Assembly: GCF_001618955.1 (NCBI RefSeq)
Contig: NZ_LVYV01000002.1
Span: 228,286-292,285, forward strand
Source: Tardiphaga robiniae
GTDB lineage: Bacteria > Pseudomonadota > Alphaproteobacteria > Rhizobiales > Xanthobacteraceae
Length of the DNA stretch: 64,000 nt
Reading direction: 5' to 3'
The position numbers and the translations under genes were made by a program. Within the stretch, counting starts at the first letter, position 1, and each line of letters starts with the position of its first letter. Positions 15,753-24,419 of the stretch are shown piece by piece. Under the pieces are notes generated by a model, which saw only the letters and a program-made list of their open reading frames with translations, made no database searches and was not told where the DNA came from.

Positions 15753-16141
15753 TGACTGAAGCCAAGAAGTATCCGACCCCCGTGGGCAACCCTGAATCGC
15801 AGCCGTTCTGGGATGCGGCCAAGGATGGCAAGTTCATGATCAAGCGCTGCACGACCTGCGGCGAAGCGCATTTCTTCCCGCGCGCGATCTGTCCGTTCTG
15901 CTTCTCCGACAAGACCGAATGGGAGCAGTCGTCGGGCGAGGGCGAGATCTACACCTACAGCCACATGCGCAAGTCGGCGACCGGCCCTTACGTGATCGCC
16001 TATGTGACGCTGAAGGAAGGCCCCTCGGTGCAGACCAACATCGTGGATTGCGATCCGGGCAGTCTGAAGATCGGCCAGAAGGTGAAACTGGTGTGGAAGC
16101 CCACCGACGGCGCGCCGCTGCCGTTCTTCACGCCGGCGTAG
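15752..16141 (+). CDS. DUF35 zinc-ribbon/OB-fold protein, thiolase partner
   Basis: The 129-residue protein has a four-cysteine zinc ribbon (CTTCGEAHFFPRAICPFC) and then an OB fold (about 65-125, including YTYSHMRKSATGPYVIAYVT). Its ATG overlaps the last base of the upstream stop, so translation is coupled. In characterised pairs this subunit binds the thiolase and guides the acyl-CoA substrate between active sites. It has no activity alone. The neighbouring thiolase-like gene is its obvious partner. Confidence 0.92.
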   Translation: MTEAKKYPTPVGNPESQPFWDAAKDGKFMIKRCTTCGEAHFFPRAICPFCFSDKTEWEQSSGEGEIYTYSHMRKSATGPYVIAYVTLKEGPSVQTNIVDCDPGSLKIGQKVKLVWKPTDGAPLPFFTPA

Positions 16142-16150
16142 CTCTTACTT

Positions 16151-16331
16151 CCCCTCTCCCCCAGCGCAGCGAAGCTGCGCGCCGCGGGAGAGGGTGGATC
16201 GAACCGCGGAGCGGTTCGAGACGGGAGAGGGCGGTGCTTGCGGCTACCCCTCTCCCTGCAAAGTGTGGAGTGGGCTTCCGCGTAGCCCTCTCCCACCTAG
16301 CGAAGCTTCGCTTCGCACTGGGGAGAGGGCG
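16151..16331. repeat. Cluster of CCCTCTCCC / GGGAGAGGG intergenic repeats
   Basis: The stretch contains several CCCTCTCCC and GGGAGAGGG blocks in opposite orientation that can pair, plus inner hairpins (GAACCGC / GCGGTTC; GCGAAGCTTCGC). It separates the DUF35 gene from the MaoC gene of the same operon. No reading frame in it looks real. It may act as a processing or stability element in the operon messenger. Confidence 0.7.
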
Positions 16332-16377
16332 CTGCGACTGGCGCCCGAAACAACAATAACAAGGGAGTCATCCATCA

Positions 16378-17238
16378 ATGCCCATCAACTACGAAGCCCT
16401 GATGGCGATGAAGAACATCGGCCAGAAGTATGCCTGGACCGATCGCGAAGTGATGCTCTACGCCTACGGCATCGGCATGGGCGCCGATCCGATGGACGAA
16501 AAGGAACTCGCTTTCGTCAACGAGGGCACCTACACGCCGCGTCCGCTGAAAGTCGTGCCGACCTACGCCTCGGTCGCGGCATGGGGTTCGGGCCCGGGCG
16601 AGATGAATCTCAACAAATTGCTCGTGGTCGACGGCGAGCGCGACATCACCTTCCACAAGCCGCTGCCGGTGGCTGCGAAGATCACCGCCGATAGCAGCGT
16701 GCTCGGCGTGTTCGACAAGGGCGCCGACAAGGGCGCGGTGATCCTGCATCAGACGATCCTGCGCGATGAAGCCGGCGAGGCGCTGGCGACGTTGGTGGCG
16801 TCGCGTTTCGCCCGCGGCGATGGCGGCTTCGGCGGCAAGTCCGAAGGCCAGCCCGAACCGCATGCGATGCCGAAGCGCGCGCCGGACCAGACCGTGGATA
16901 TCACCACGCGGCCGGACCAGGCGCTGATCTATCGCCTGTGCGGCGACCGCAATCCGCTGCATTCCGATCCCGAATTCGCCAAGCGCGCCGGCTTCCCGCG
17001 GCCGATCCTGCATGGCATGTGCACCTACGGCCTGACCTGCCGCGGCGTGCTGCAGACCTACGCCGATTACGATCCCTCGGCCTTCAAGCAGCATGCGGTC
17101 AGGTTCTCGTCGCCGGTGTTTCCGGGCGAGACCGTCAGCATGGATCTGTGGAAGGACGGCAAGGTCGTGTCGTTCGAAGCCAAGGTGAAAGAACGCAACG
17201 TCACCGTGATCAAGAGCGGCAAGACGGTGCTGGCGTAG
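16378..17238 (+). CDS. MaoC-like enoyl-CoA hydratase 2 (double hot-dog)
   Basis: The 286-residue protein is a double hot-dog hydratase like the hydratase-2 domain of peroxisomal multifunctional enzyme type 2. The N-terminal half carries YGIGMGADPMDEKELAFV and the C-terminal half the catalytic motif YRLCGDRNPLHSDPEFAKRA followed by PILHGMCTYGL, with the Asp and His needed to add water to a trans-2-enoyl-CoA giving the (3R)-hydroxyacyl-CoA. Length is normal. The SDR gene 200 bases downstream would oxidise the product, and the thiolase pair upstream would cleave it. The gap on each side is filled by intergenic repeats. Confidence 0.93.
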   Translation: MPINYEALMAMKNIGQKYAWTDREVMLYAYGIGMGADPMDEKELAFVNEGTYTPRPLKVVPTYASVAAWGSGPGEMNLNKLLVVDGERDITFHKPLPVAAKITADSSVLGVFDKGADKGAVILHQTILRDEAGEALATLVASRFARGDGGFGGKSEGQPEPHAMPKRAPDQTVDITTRPDQALIYRLCGDRNPLHSDPEFAKRAGFPRPILHGMCTYGLTCRGVLQTYADYDPSAFKQHAVRFSSPVFPGETVSMDLWKDGKVVSFEAKVKERNVTVIKSGKTVLA

Positions 17239-17247
17239 CTACGTACT

Positions 17248-17399
17248 GTCGTTCCGGGGCGCGCGCATCTTCGCGCGCGAACCCGGAACCTCGAAATGCT
17301 CATCACCTGTCTCCGCCCGGGACGTATGAGGTGATGAACATGTCGGGATTCCGGGCTCGGTCCCGTCGCCTGCGGCGTCGGTCCCGCCCCGGAATGACG
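17248..17399. repeat. Intergenic inverted-repeat element, family A copy 2
   Basis: This element shares its right half (ATTCCGGGCTCGGTCCCGTC to CGCCCCGGAATGACG) with the copy at 13579-13714 and has a variant left end (GTCGTTCCGGGGCG). An inserted inner hairpin around CTCATCACCTG / AGGTGATGA makes it slightly longer. It lies inside the operon between the MaoC and SDR genes. Confidence 0.85.
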
Positions 17400-17438
17400 A
17401 AGCTGAATAACAAAAAACAAAAACACAGGGAGAACGTC

Positions 17439-18317
17439 ATGGGTCTTCTCGACGGCAAGGTCGCCATCATCACAGGCGCCGGTGGCGGCCTCGGTGAAGC
17501 CTATGCCAAATTGTTCGCGCGCGAGGGCGCATCCGTGGTGGTCAACGATCTCGGCGGCCCGCGCGATGGCTCCGGCTCCGACCTCTCCATGGCGCAGCAG
17601 GTGGTTGACGCCATCAAGAAGGAAGGCGGCAAGGCGGTCGCCAACGGCTCGGACATCTCGACCATATCAGGCGGCCAGTCGGTGTTCGACGATGCCATCA
17701 AGGCGTTCGGCAAGGTCGACATCCTTGTCAACAATGCCGGCATCCTGCTCGACCAGACCTTCGCCAAGGCGTCTGAGGCGGCGTGGGACAAGGTGATGAA
17801 GGTGCATCTCAAGGGCACGTTCTGCGTCACCCAGCCGGCCTTCAAATGGATGAAGGAAAACGGCGGCGGCGTCATCGTCAACACGTCCTCGACCTCTGGC
17901 CTGATCGGCAATTTCGGCCAGAGCAATTACGGCGCAGCCAAAGGCGGCATCTGGGGCCTGTCCAATGTGCTGGCCATCGAGGGCCGCAAATACAACATCC
18001 GCGTCTGGACGCTGGCGCCGGGCGCGCTGACCCGCATGACCGCGGATCTGCCGCGCTATATCGAAAATCCTGGTGCAGCGCTGGGGCCGGACGGTATCGC
18101 GCCGGCGGTGCTCTACATGGTCAGCGATCTCTCAGGCAGCCAGACCGGCAAGGTTCTCGGCGTGTCCGGCCCGCGTGGCGTCCGCGAGATGAAGATGATG
18201 GAAATGGAGGGCTGGAAACCGCCCCATGACGGCTGGAGCGCGCAGGACGTGGTGACCCATGCCGGCGAGATCTTTTTCTCGGAGGAAGCCAGCCAGCACG
18301 GGGCACGGCGTTTTTGA
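17439..18317 (+). CDS. SDR family dehydrogenase, (3R)-hydroxyacyl-CoA type
   Basis: The 292-residue protein has the SDR cofactor motif TGAGGGLGEAYAK and VVVNDLGGPRDGSG, where the Asp suggests NAD preference. NNAGI and the catalytic Ser-Tyr-x3-Lys (NTSSTSGLIGNFGQSNYGAA plus K) follow. The DLGGPRDG insertion and the long C-terminal tail (EMKMMEMEGWKPP...) are those of SDRs related to the dehydrogenase part of multifunctional enzyme type 2. The likely job is oxidation of the hydroxyacyl-CoA made by the MaoC protein upstream. Start at ATG 17439 follows CAGGGAGAA. Confidence 0.93.
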   Translation: MGLLDGKVAIITGAGGGLGEAYAKLFAREGASVVVNDLGGPRDGSGSDLSMAQQVVDAIKKEGGKAVANGSDISTISGGQSVFDDAIKAFGKVDILVNNAGILLDQTFAKASEAAWDKVMKVHLKGTFCVTQPAFKWMKENGGGVIVNTSSTSGLIGNFGQSNYGAAKGGIWGLSNVLAIEGRKYNIRVWTLAPGALTRMTADLPRYIENPGAALGPDGIAPAVLYMVSDLSGSQTGKVLGVSGPRGVREMKMMEMEGWKPPHDGWSAQDVVTHAGEIFFSEEASQHGARRF

Positions 18318-18393
18318 GGGGCATCTAGGCCCGGTTCGGGCGGACAGACCCGATATTTCCCGGTAGACTGCCTGCATCCATTCACAGAGGCCC

Positions 18394-19353
18394 ATGATGA
18401 AACTGACCGCCAAAGCCGCCGGCACCTTCGCCATCGCACCGACCCCGTTCCTCGACGACGGCCGCATCGACGACAAATCGATCGATGGCCTGACGGATTT
18501 CTACGCCCAGGTCGGCTGCAACGGCGTGACCGTGCTCGGCATCATGGGCGAGGCGCCGAAGCTGGAGGGGGCCGAGTCCGAGGCCGTGGCCACCCGCTTC
18601 ATCAAGCGCGCCGGCGACAAGATGCAGATCATCGTCGGCGTTTCCGCCCCCGGTTTCGCCGCCATGCGTTCGCTGGCGCTGAAGTCGATGGATGCCGGCG
18701 CTGCCGGCGTCATGATCGCCCCGCCGCCGCATCTGCGTACCGACGACCAGATCACCAACTATTTCAAGCAGGCGGTGGACGCTATCGGCGACGACGTGCC
18801 GTGGGTGCTGCAGGATTATCCGCTAACCCTCACCGTGGTGATGACACCTGCGGTGATCCGCAAGATCATCATGGACTCCAAGTCCTGCGTGATGCTGAAG
18901 CACGAGGACTGGCCGGGCCTGGAGAAGATCACCGCGCTGTGCAACTTCCAGAAGGACGGCAGCTTGCGCGAAACCTCGATCCTGACCGGCAATGGCGGCG
19001 TGTTCCTGGATTTCGAAATGGAACGCGGCGCTGATGGCGCGATGACGGGTTATGCCTTCCCTGAACTGCTGATCGACGTCGTCAATCTCTCGAAGAAGGG
19101 CGAGCGCGACAAGGCACACGATTTGTTCGATGCTCATCTGCCGCTGATCCGCTACGAGCAGCAGCTCGGCATCGGCCTCGCGGTCCGGAAATATGTGCTG
19201 CAGAAGCGCGGCGTTATTGCATCAAGCGCGCAGCGCAAGCCGGGTGTGGCGATCACGGCGCAGGCGAAGGCAGAGGTCGATTATCTCCTCTCGCGCGTCG
19301 CGCGCTACGACAAACGCGCGAACATCGCGCCGCAGTCGAGCGCTGCGGGTTAA
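18394..19353 (+). CDS. Dihydrodipicolinate synthase (DapA)-family lyase
   Basis: The 319-residue protein is a DapA-type Schiff-base barrel: GIMGE at 49-53, the proton-relay tyrosine Tyr142 (VLQDYPLT) and the Schiff-base lysine Lys169 (CVMLKHEDWPG). It is not a clear DapA, because the usual GTTGE and arginine contacts are altered, so it more likely acts on another alpha-keto acid or as a reverse aldolase. It lies 76 bases after the SDR gene on the same strand and may belong to that cluster. The last 30 residues form an extra basic tail. Confidence 0.88.
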   Translation: MMKLTAKAAGTFAIAPTPFLDDGRIDDKSIDGLTDFYAQVGCNGVTVLGIMGEAPKLEGAESEAVATRFIKRAGDKMQIIVGVSAPGFAAMRSLALKSMDAGAAGVMIAPPPHLRTDDQITNYFKQAVDAIGDDVPWVLQDYPLTLTVVMTPAVIRKIIMDSKSCVMLKHEDWPGLEKITALCNFQKDGSLRETSILTGNGGVFLDFEMERGADGAMTGYAFPELLIDVVNLSKKGERDKAHDLFDAHLPLIRYEQQLGIGLAVRKYVLQKRGVIASSAQRKPGVAITAQAKAEVDYLLSRVARYDKRANIAPQSSAAG

Positions 19354-19368
19354 CAACTCCCCAGAAGT

Positions 19369-19450
19369 GTCATGGCCGGGCTTGACCCGGCCATCCATCT
19401 TCAGGGTTGCCAAGTAAAAGATGGATGCCCGGATCAAGTCCGGGCATGAC
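19369..19450. repeat. Intergenic inverted repeat, family C
   Basis: GTCATGGCCGGGCTTGACCC with the following CCATCCATCTT pairs with AAGATGGATG and CCCGGATCAAGTCCGGGCATGAC, leaving a loop of about 18 bases. It follows the DapA-family gene and may end its transcript. It is a different family from the elements at 13.6 and 17.3 kb. Confidence 0.85.
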
Positions 19451-19514
19451 AAACGAGAGGTCGGCGATCGCCGGCACAACAGGCATCAAAGAATGCCGAT
19501 CAGGGAGAAACTGA

Positions 19515-20315
19515 ATGCCAAGCGAGCCCGGCGTTGTGCGTCCTGCTTCCACCATCCTCCTGCTGCGCAAGGGTGCAACCGACGCCATCGACGTCTTCAT
19601 GATGGTGCGGCACTATCAGATCGAATTCGCATCGGGCGCACTGGTGTTTCCCGGCGGCAGCGTCGATGCCGGAGATCGCGAGATCGGTACGCAGCCGAAC
19701 CTATATAGCGGCGGTGACGGCCTCGATCCCGATGCGCTGGCTTTCAAGATCGCCGCGATCCGCGAGACTTTCGAGGAAAGCCGCATCCTGCTGGCGCGAC
19801 CGCGCGGCTCTAACGACCTGATCGCCGCGACGAAGGCGAGCGCCATCGCCGATCAGCATCGCGACGCGCTGAACGAGGGCAAGGTCAAATTCGCCGATAT
19901 CATCGCCGAGAACGATCTCGAACTCGCGCTCGATCTGCTCGTGCCCTATGCGCACTGGATCACGCCGGAGGGCATGAAGAAGCGGTTCGACACATGGTTC
20001 TTCCTCGCCGAGGCGCCGCCCGAGCAGGTCGGCATGCATGACGGCAAGGAATCCACAGACTCGATCTGGCTGTCGCCGCGCGAAGCATTGGAGGGCGGGG
20101 CGTCCGGCCGTTTCACCTTGCCGTTCCCGACCACGCGCAATCTGATCAAGCTCGGCAAGCAACCCAGCGTCGCGGGGGCACTCGACGATGCCAACCGCAG
20201 CACCATCGTCAGCGTCACGCCCATCGTTACGCGCGATGGTGACAAGCGCCAGCTGCGAATCCCGCTTGAGGCGGGCTACGACGGCGAGGTGTTCGAACTC
20301 ACCGGCGCGCCGTAG
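19515..20315 (+). CDS. NUDIX hydrolase, NUDT19-like
   Basis: The 266-residue protein has a NUDIX fold with FPGGSVDAGDRE, then an insertion of about 25 residues, then the catalytic helix IRETFEESRILL. The insertion splits the NUDIX box (G-x5-E...REUxEE), the arrangement of mammalian NUDT19 and its bacterial relatives, which hydrolyse CoA and acyl-CoA. The C-terminal half (YAHWITPEGMKKRFDTWFF) is also typical of that group. A ribosome-binding site GGGAG lies before the ATG. Its place beside acyl-CoA genes fits a role in CoA turnover, which is inference. Confidence 0.9.
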   Translation: MPSEPGVVRPASTILLLRKGATDAIDVFMMVRHYQIEFASGALVFPGGSVDAGDREIGTQPNLYSGGDGLDPDALAFKIAAIRETFEESRILLARPRGSNDLIAATKASAIADQHRDALNEGKVKFADIIAENDLELALDLLVPYAHWITPEGMKKRFDTWFFLAEAPPEQVGMHDGKESTDSIWLSPREALEGGASGRFTLPFPTTRNLIKLGKQPSVAGALDDANRSTIVSVTPIVTRDGDKRQLRIPLEAGYDGEVFELTGAP

Positions 20316-20324
20316 CGCTCAGGT

Positions 20325-21893
20325 CTATCCCGCCCTGGCTTGCGGCGCTGCTGCGGCATTCTCCCAGAATGGCCGTCGCAGCTCGCGCTTCAGCACCTTG
20401 CCGGCACCCGACAGCGGGAAGGGCTCGCTGCGCACGTCCACGCTGCGTGGGCACTTGTAACCGGCGATCTTCTCCTTGCAGAAGGCGATGATCTCGGCGG
20501 CATTGACACTCGCACCGGGCTTCGGAATGACGAGCGCATGCACGGTCTCGCCCCACTGCGGGTCGGGAATGCCGATCACGGCGCATTGCGCTACGGCGGG
20601 ATGTTGAGCAACGACATTCTCGACTTCGGTAGAGTAGACGTTCTCGCCGCCGGAGATGATCATGTCCTTCATCCGGTCGACGAGATAAATATAGCCTTCA
20701 TCGTCCATGTAGCCGCCGTCGCCGGTGTGCATCCAGCCGTCGATGATCGCCTTGGCTGTTTCCTCCGGCCGCTCCCAATATCCCATCATCACGTTCTGGC
20801 CGCGCACGGCGACCTCGCCGACTTCACCATTCGGCACAGGCTTGCGATTGGCGTCGACGATACGCGCCTCGCAGCCGATTGCCGCGCGGCCGCAGGCGCG
20901 CTGTCGGTTCTTCGCAGCAGCCTGCTCGCCGAAATGCTGATCCCACGGCAGGTGCGTCGCCAGCGGCGACAATTCGGTCATGCCGTAGAGCTGATGGAAT
21001 TCGGTCCCGGGCATGCCGGCCATCGCGCGCTTCAGGAGCGCTTCGTTGATTGGCGAGGCGCCGTACATCATCAGCTTGAGCGAGGAGAAATCGGCCGATG
21101 CGAATGTGGGGTGATCGACCAGCATCTGGATCATGGTCGGAACGATCAACGTCGCCGATACTTTCTCGCGGGCGATGGTCTGCATCACCAGCTCCGGATT
21201 GAACATCCGGACGATGACATTGGTGCCGCCAGAGGCCAGTGAGGTGAACATCACGCCGCCATTGGCGACGTGAAACATCGGTGCGGCGTTGAGATAGACC
21301 GAGCCGTAAGGCAGCAGGCCTTCGCTCATCATGTGCAGCGAGTTGCTCATGATATTGCCGTGGCTCAGCATCACGCCCTTGGAGCGGCCTGTCGTTCCGC
21401 CGGTGTAAAAGATACCTGCTAGATCCTCGCGTGTCCGCATCGCATCCGGCACCGGCTCTGTCGACTTGACGAGTTCATCGTAATTATGCGCTTCCGCGGG
21501 ACCCTTTTCGTCGTCCGCATAGACCAGCGTGAGCGGCATGGCCTTGGCGAGTTCGACGCCCATGGCGGCGAAGGCACTGTCGACGACCAGCGCGCTGGCG
21601 CGGCAGTCGAGCAGGGAGTCGAGAATTTCGGCCTGACTCCAGCGCACATTGGTCGGCACGATCACAGCGCCGGCCCAAGCGATACCCAGATAGAGTTCGA
21701 GATAGCGGTCGGAGTTCAGCATCAGCACCGCCACGCGGTCGCCGTGCTTGACTCCAAGCTTTTGCAGCGCACCGGCGAGCCGCGCAACGCGATCTCCAAC
21801 CTCGCGCCATGTCCGGCGGCGATCGCCATCGATGGTCGCTATCGTCTGCGGGCTGGTTTGCAGCGCACGGCGCAAGCCCTGCGTGATGTTCAT
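20325..21893 (-). CDS. Acyl-CoA synthetase (AMP-forming)
   Basis: From ATG 21893 (behind GAGGGG) the protein has 522 residues and all ANL-superfamily motifs: FYTGGTTGRSKGVMLSHGN (phosphate loop), YGMTELSPLATHLPW, the hinge YLVDRMKDMIISGGENVYS, and the C-terminal acyl-adenylate lysine in LSGAGKVLKREL. It activates a carboxylic acid, probably a fatty or aromatic acid, to its CoA thioester. It converges on the NUDIX gene with 9 bases between stops. The neighbouring beta-oxidation-type cluster could use its product. An upstream in-frame ATG at 21929 has no good ribosome-binding site. Confidence 0.93.
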   Translation of the reverse strand: MNITQGLRRALQTSPQTIATIDGDRRRTWREVGDRVARLAGALQKLGVKHGDRVAVLMLNSDRYLELYLGIAWAGAVIVPTNVRWSQAEILDSLLDCRASALVVDSAFAAMGVELAKAMPLTLVYADDEKGPAEAHNYDELVKSTEPVPDAMRTREDLAGIFYTGGTTGRSKGVMLSHGNIMSNSLHMMSEGLLPYGSVYLNAAPMFHVANGGVMFTSLASGGTNVIVRMFNPELVMQTIAREKVSATLIVPTMIQMLVDHPTFASADFSSLKLMMYGASPINEALLKRAMAGMPGTEFHQLYGMTELSPLATHLPWDQHFGEQAAAKNRQRACGRAAIGCEARIVDANRKPVPNGEVGEVAVRGQNVMMGYWERPEETAKAIIDGWMHTGDGGYMDDEGYIYLVDRMKDMIISGGENVYSTEVENVVAQHPAVAQCAVIGIPDPQWGETVHALVIPKPGASVNAAEIIAFCKEKIAGYKCPRSVDVRSEPFPLSGAGKVLKRELRRPFWENAAAAPQARAG

Positions 21894-22070
21894 GGCGTTT
21901 CCCCTCGATACTGCGGATGCTGTGCGCATCTCTGTCGCGCGATCATAACGATAGGTGAGGGGCGGGCAAGCGTAGCCGATCGCTTATATCTCACCAGATG
22001 GTTCAAAGGATTTGCACGAGCTTTGCGATGCAAAACGCGTCAGAGAAAAATCTGGAACTGTTCTCATCTG

Positions 22071-22098
22071 TTGACGATTCAACTCTTGCGCGTAACAT
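22071..22098 (+). promoter_or_regulatory. Putative sigma-70 promoter of the alcohol dehydrogenase gene
   Basis: TTGACG at 22071-22076 and TAACAT at 22093-22098 are 16 bases apart and about 40 bases upstream of the ATG at 22137. The -10 box is imperfect. It would give a short leader with the GGGAG ribosome-binding site. Confidence 0.45.
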
Positions 22099-22136
22099 CG
22101 TGACAGGCCCGCCAGAGGCCATTGGGAGTGAAATGC

Positions 22137-24317
22137 ATGAGACAGCTTGCTCGTCGGGGCGCGTCTTCGCGTCCATTTTTCAACGGGACACTCAACTCAC
22201 ATATCATACCGCACCGTTGGCTCCGAACATCCATCGCAGTCGCATTTAGTGCAACGTTGTTGGGCGGTGCTGCCAACGCGCAGTCCAAGGGCACACCGGA
22301 TCATATCAAGGCGGTTACATCGGCAATCGATAGTGCAGCGATCACGGCCAATACGGCGACGTCCAAGGACTGGCCGACTTACGGCCTCGATTATGCCGAG
22401 ACACGTTTCAGCAAGCTCAATCAGATCACGGCCGAGAATGTCAAAGATATCGGCCTGATGTGGACCTACAATCTGGAGTCCATCCGCGGCGTCGAGGCGA
22501 CGCCGCTGGTCGTGGACGGCATCATGTATGTATCTGCGCCCTGGAGCGTCGTGCATGCAGTCGATACCCGCACCGGCAAGCGGCTATGGACCTTCGATCC
22601 CGGCGTAGATCGCGAGAAGGGCTATCGCGGGTGCTGCGATGTCGTGAACCGCGGTGTCGCGCTCTACAAGGGTAAGGTCTTCGTAGGCGCCTATGACGGA
22701 CGGCTGGTCGCGCTGGATGCTGCGACGGGCACGAAAGTCTGGGAGAAGGACACCGTCATCGATCGCAAGATGTCCTACACGATCACCGGCGCGCCGCGCG
22801 TGTTCAACGGCAAGGTGGTGATCGGCAATGGTGGCGCCGAATATGGCGTGCGCGGTTACGTGACGGCCTATGACGCCGAGACCGGCAACCAGGCATGGCG
22901 CTGGTTCACGGTGCCCGGCGATCCGGCCAAGCCGTTCGAGGACGACTCGATGGCTGCCGCGGCGAAGACCTGGGATCCGGCCGGCAAATACTGGGTCAAT
23001 GGCGGCGGCGGCTCGGCTTGGGATACGATCACCTTCGATCCCGATCTGAACATGGTCTATATCGGCACCGGCAACGGCTCGCCGTGGAACCGCAATCTGC
23101 GCAGTCCGGGAGGCGGCGATAATCTCTATCTCGGCTCGATTGTCGCGCTGAATGCCGATACCGGGAAATATCTCTGGCACTATCAGGAAACGCCCGGCGA
23201 CAACTGGGACTACACCTCGACGCAGCCGATGATCCTCGCCGATCTCACGATCGACGGCGCGCCGCGCAAGGTGGTGCTGCATGCGCCGAAGAATGGCTTC
23301 TTCTTCGTCATCGACCGCACCAACGGCAAGTTCATCTCTGCCAAGAACTTTGTCGATGTAAACTGGGCCACCGGCTACGATGCCAGCGGAAGACCCATCG
23401 AGGTGCCGGAAGCCCGCTCGCCGGACAAATCCTTCGACAGCATTCCCGGACCGTTCGGTGCCCATAACTGGCATCCGATGTCGTTCAATCCGCAAACCGG
23501 GCTGGTCTATCTGCCGGCGCAGGGTGTGCCTTTGAACCTCACGGGCGAGAAGACGCTGGTGCAGAATGCGCCGGCGGAGAACAAGTTCGGCGGCACCACC
23601 GGCTGGAATGTCGGCTTCTCGCTCAACGCCGAGCCGCCGAAGAACCCACCATTCGGTCGCCTGATCGCGTGGGATCCGGTGAAGCAGAAAGAAGCATGGC
23701 GCGCCGAATACATCGCGCCCTGGAATGGCGGTACGCTGACGACGGCCGGCAATCTCGTGTTCCAAGGGACCGCGGACGGCCGCTTCATCGCCTATAACGC
23801 CAAGACAGGCGAGAAGCTCTGGGAAACGCCGGTCGGCACCGGCGTGGTGGCCGCACCTGCGACCTATATGGTCGATGGCGTACAATACGTCTCGGTGGCG
23901 GTCGGGTGGGGCGGCGTGTTCGGCATCACCCAGCGCGCGACGGATCGTGAGGCGCCCGGCACGGTCTACACCTTTGCCATTGGTGGCAAGGCGCCGTTGC
24001 CGGCCTTCACCAAGTACCAGATCGGCAATCTGCTGACCGGGGTCAAATACGATCCCGCTCACGTGCCGGAGGGGACTTCGATCTACGTCAACGCCTGTGC
24101 GACCTGCCACGGCGTGCCCGGCGTGGACAAGGGCGGCAATGTGCCCAACCTGGGCTATGTCTCCACCGAGACCATCACCAACCTGAAGGACATCGTGTTC
24201 AACGGGCCATTCAAGGGCAAGGGCATGCCTGATTTTACCGGCAAGCTCACGGAAGCGGACGTGGTCAAGATCCAGGCCTTCATCCAGGGCACGGCCGACG
24301 CGATTAGGCCGAAATAA
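22137..24317 (+). CDS. PQQ-dependent quinohemoprotein alcohol dehydrogenase
   Basis: From ATG 22137 the product has 726 residues. It has a signal peptide (ending near GGAANAQ), an eight-bladed PQQ propeller (about 60-610) and a fused C-terminal cytochrome c with CATCH at 654-658, hence a type II quinohemoprotein. The adjacent cysteines Cys166-Cys167 (YRGCCDVV) form the vicinal disulfide that stacks on PQQ. Asp358 in GDNWDYTSTQ fits the catalytic base; the residue two places on is Thr, not the extra Asp of lanthanide-dependent XoxF/ExaF enzymes, so calcium is the expected metal. It would oxidise primary alcohols in the periplasm. A separate cytochrome gene is not needed and none is adjacent. 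A sensor kinase gene follows. Confidence 0.95.
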   Translation: MRQLARRGASSRPFFNGTLNSHIIPHRWLRTSIAVAFSATLLGGAANAQSKGTPDHIKAVTSAIDSAAITANTATSKDWPTYGLDYAETRFSKLNQITAENVKDIGLMWTYNLESIRGVEATPLVVDGIMYVSAPWSVVHAVDTRTGKRLWTFDPGVDREKGYRGCCDVVNRGVALYKGKVFVGAYDGRLVALDAATGTKVWEKDTVIDRKMSYTITGAPRVFNGKVVIGNGGAEYGVRGYVTAYDAETGNQAWRWFTVPGDPAKPFEDDSMAAAAKTWDPAGKYWVNGGGGSAWDTITFDPDLNMVYIGTGNGSPWNRNLRSPGGGDNLYLGSIVALNADTGKYLWHYQETPGDNWDYTSTQPMILADLTIDGAPRKVVLHAPKNGFFFVIDRTNGKFISAKNFVDVNWATGYDASGRPIEVPEARSPDKSFDSIPGPFGAHNWHPMSFNPQTGLVYLPAQGVPLNLTGEKTLVQNAPAENKFGGTTGWNVGFSLNAEPPKNPPFGRLIAWDPVKQKEAWRAEYIAPWNGGTLTTAGNLVFQGTADGRFIAYNAKTGEKLWETPVGTGVVAAPATYMVDGVQYVSVAVGWGGVFGITQRATDREAPGTVYTFAIGGKAPLPAFTKYQIGNLLTGVKYDPAHVPEGTSIYVNACATCHGVPGVDKGGNVPNLGYVSTETITNLKDIVFNGPFKGKGMPDFTGKLTEADVVKIQAFIQGTADAIRPK

Positions 24318-24321
24318 ACAC

Positions 24322-24360
24322 CATGCTGGACGGTTCGGCCCGATCGCGCCGTCCAGCATG
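24322..24360 (+). terminator. Terminator-like hairpin after the alcohol dehydrogenase
   Basis: CATGCTGGACGG pairs perfectly with CCGTCCAGCATG across a 15-base loop, starting 5 bases after the stop codon. Only two T follow, so termination may need Rho or the hairpin may protect the messenger 3' end. Confidence 0.6.
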
Positions 24361-24419
24361 TTCCCCCGGCGGCTGAAGTCAGGATATATTGGGACGCTCT
24401 GAAGTCCGGTCCCACAACC

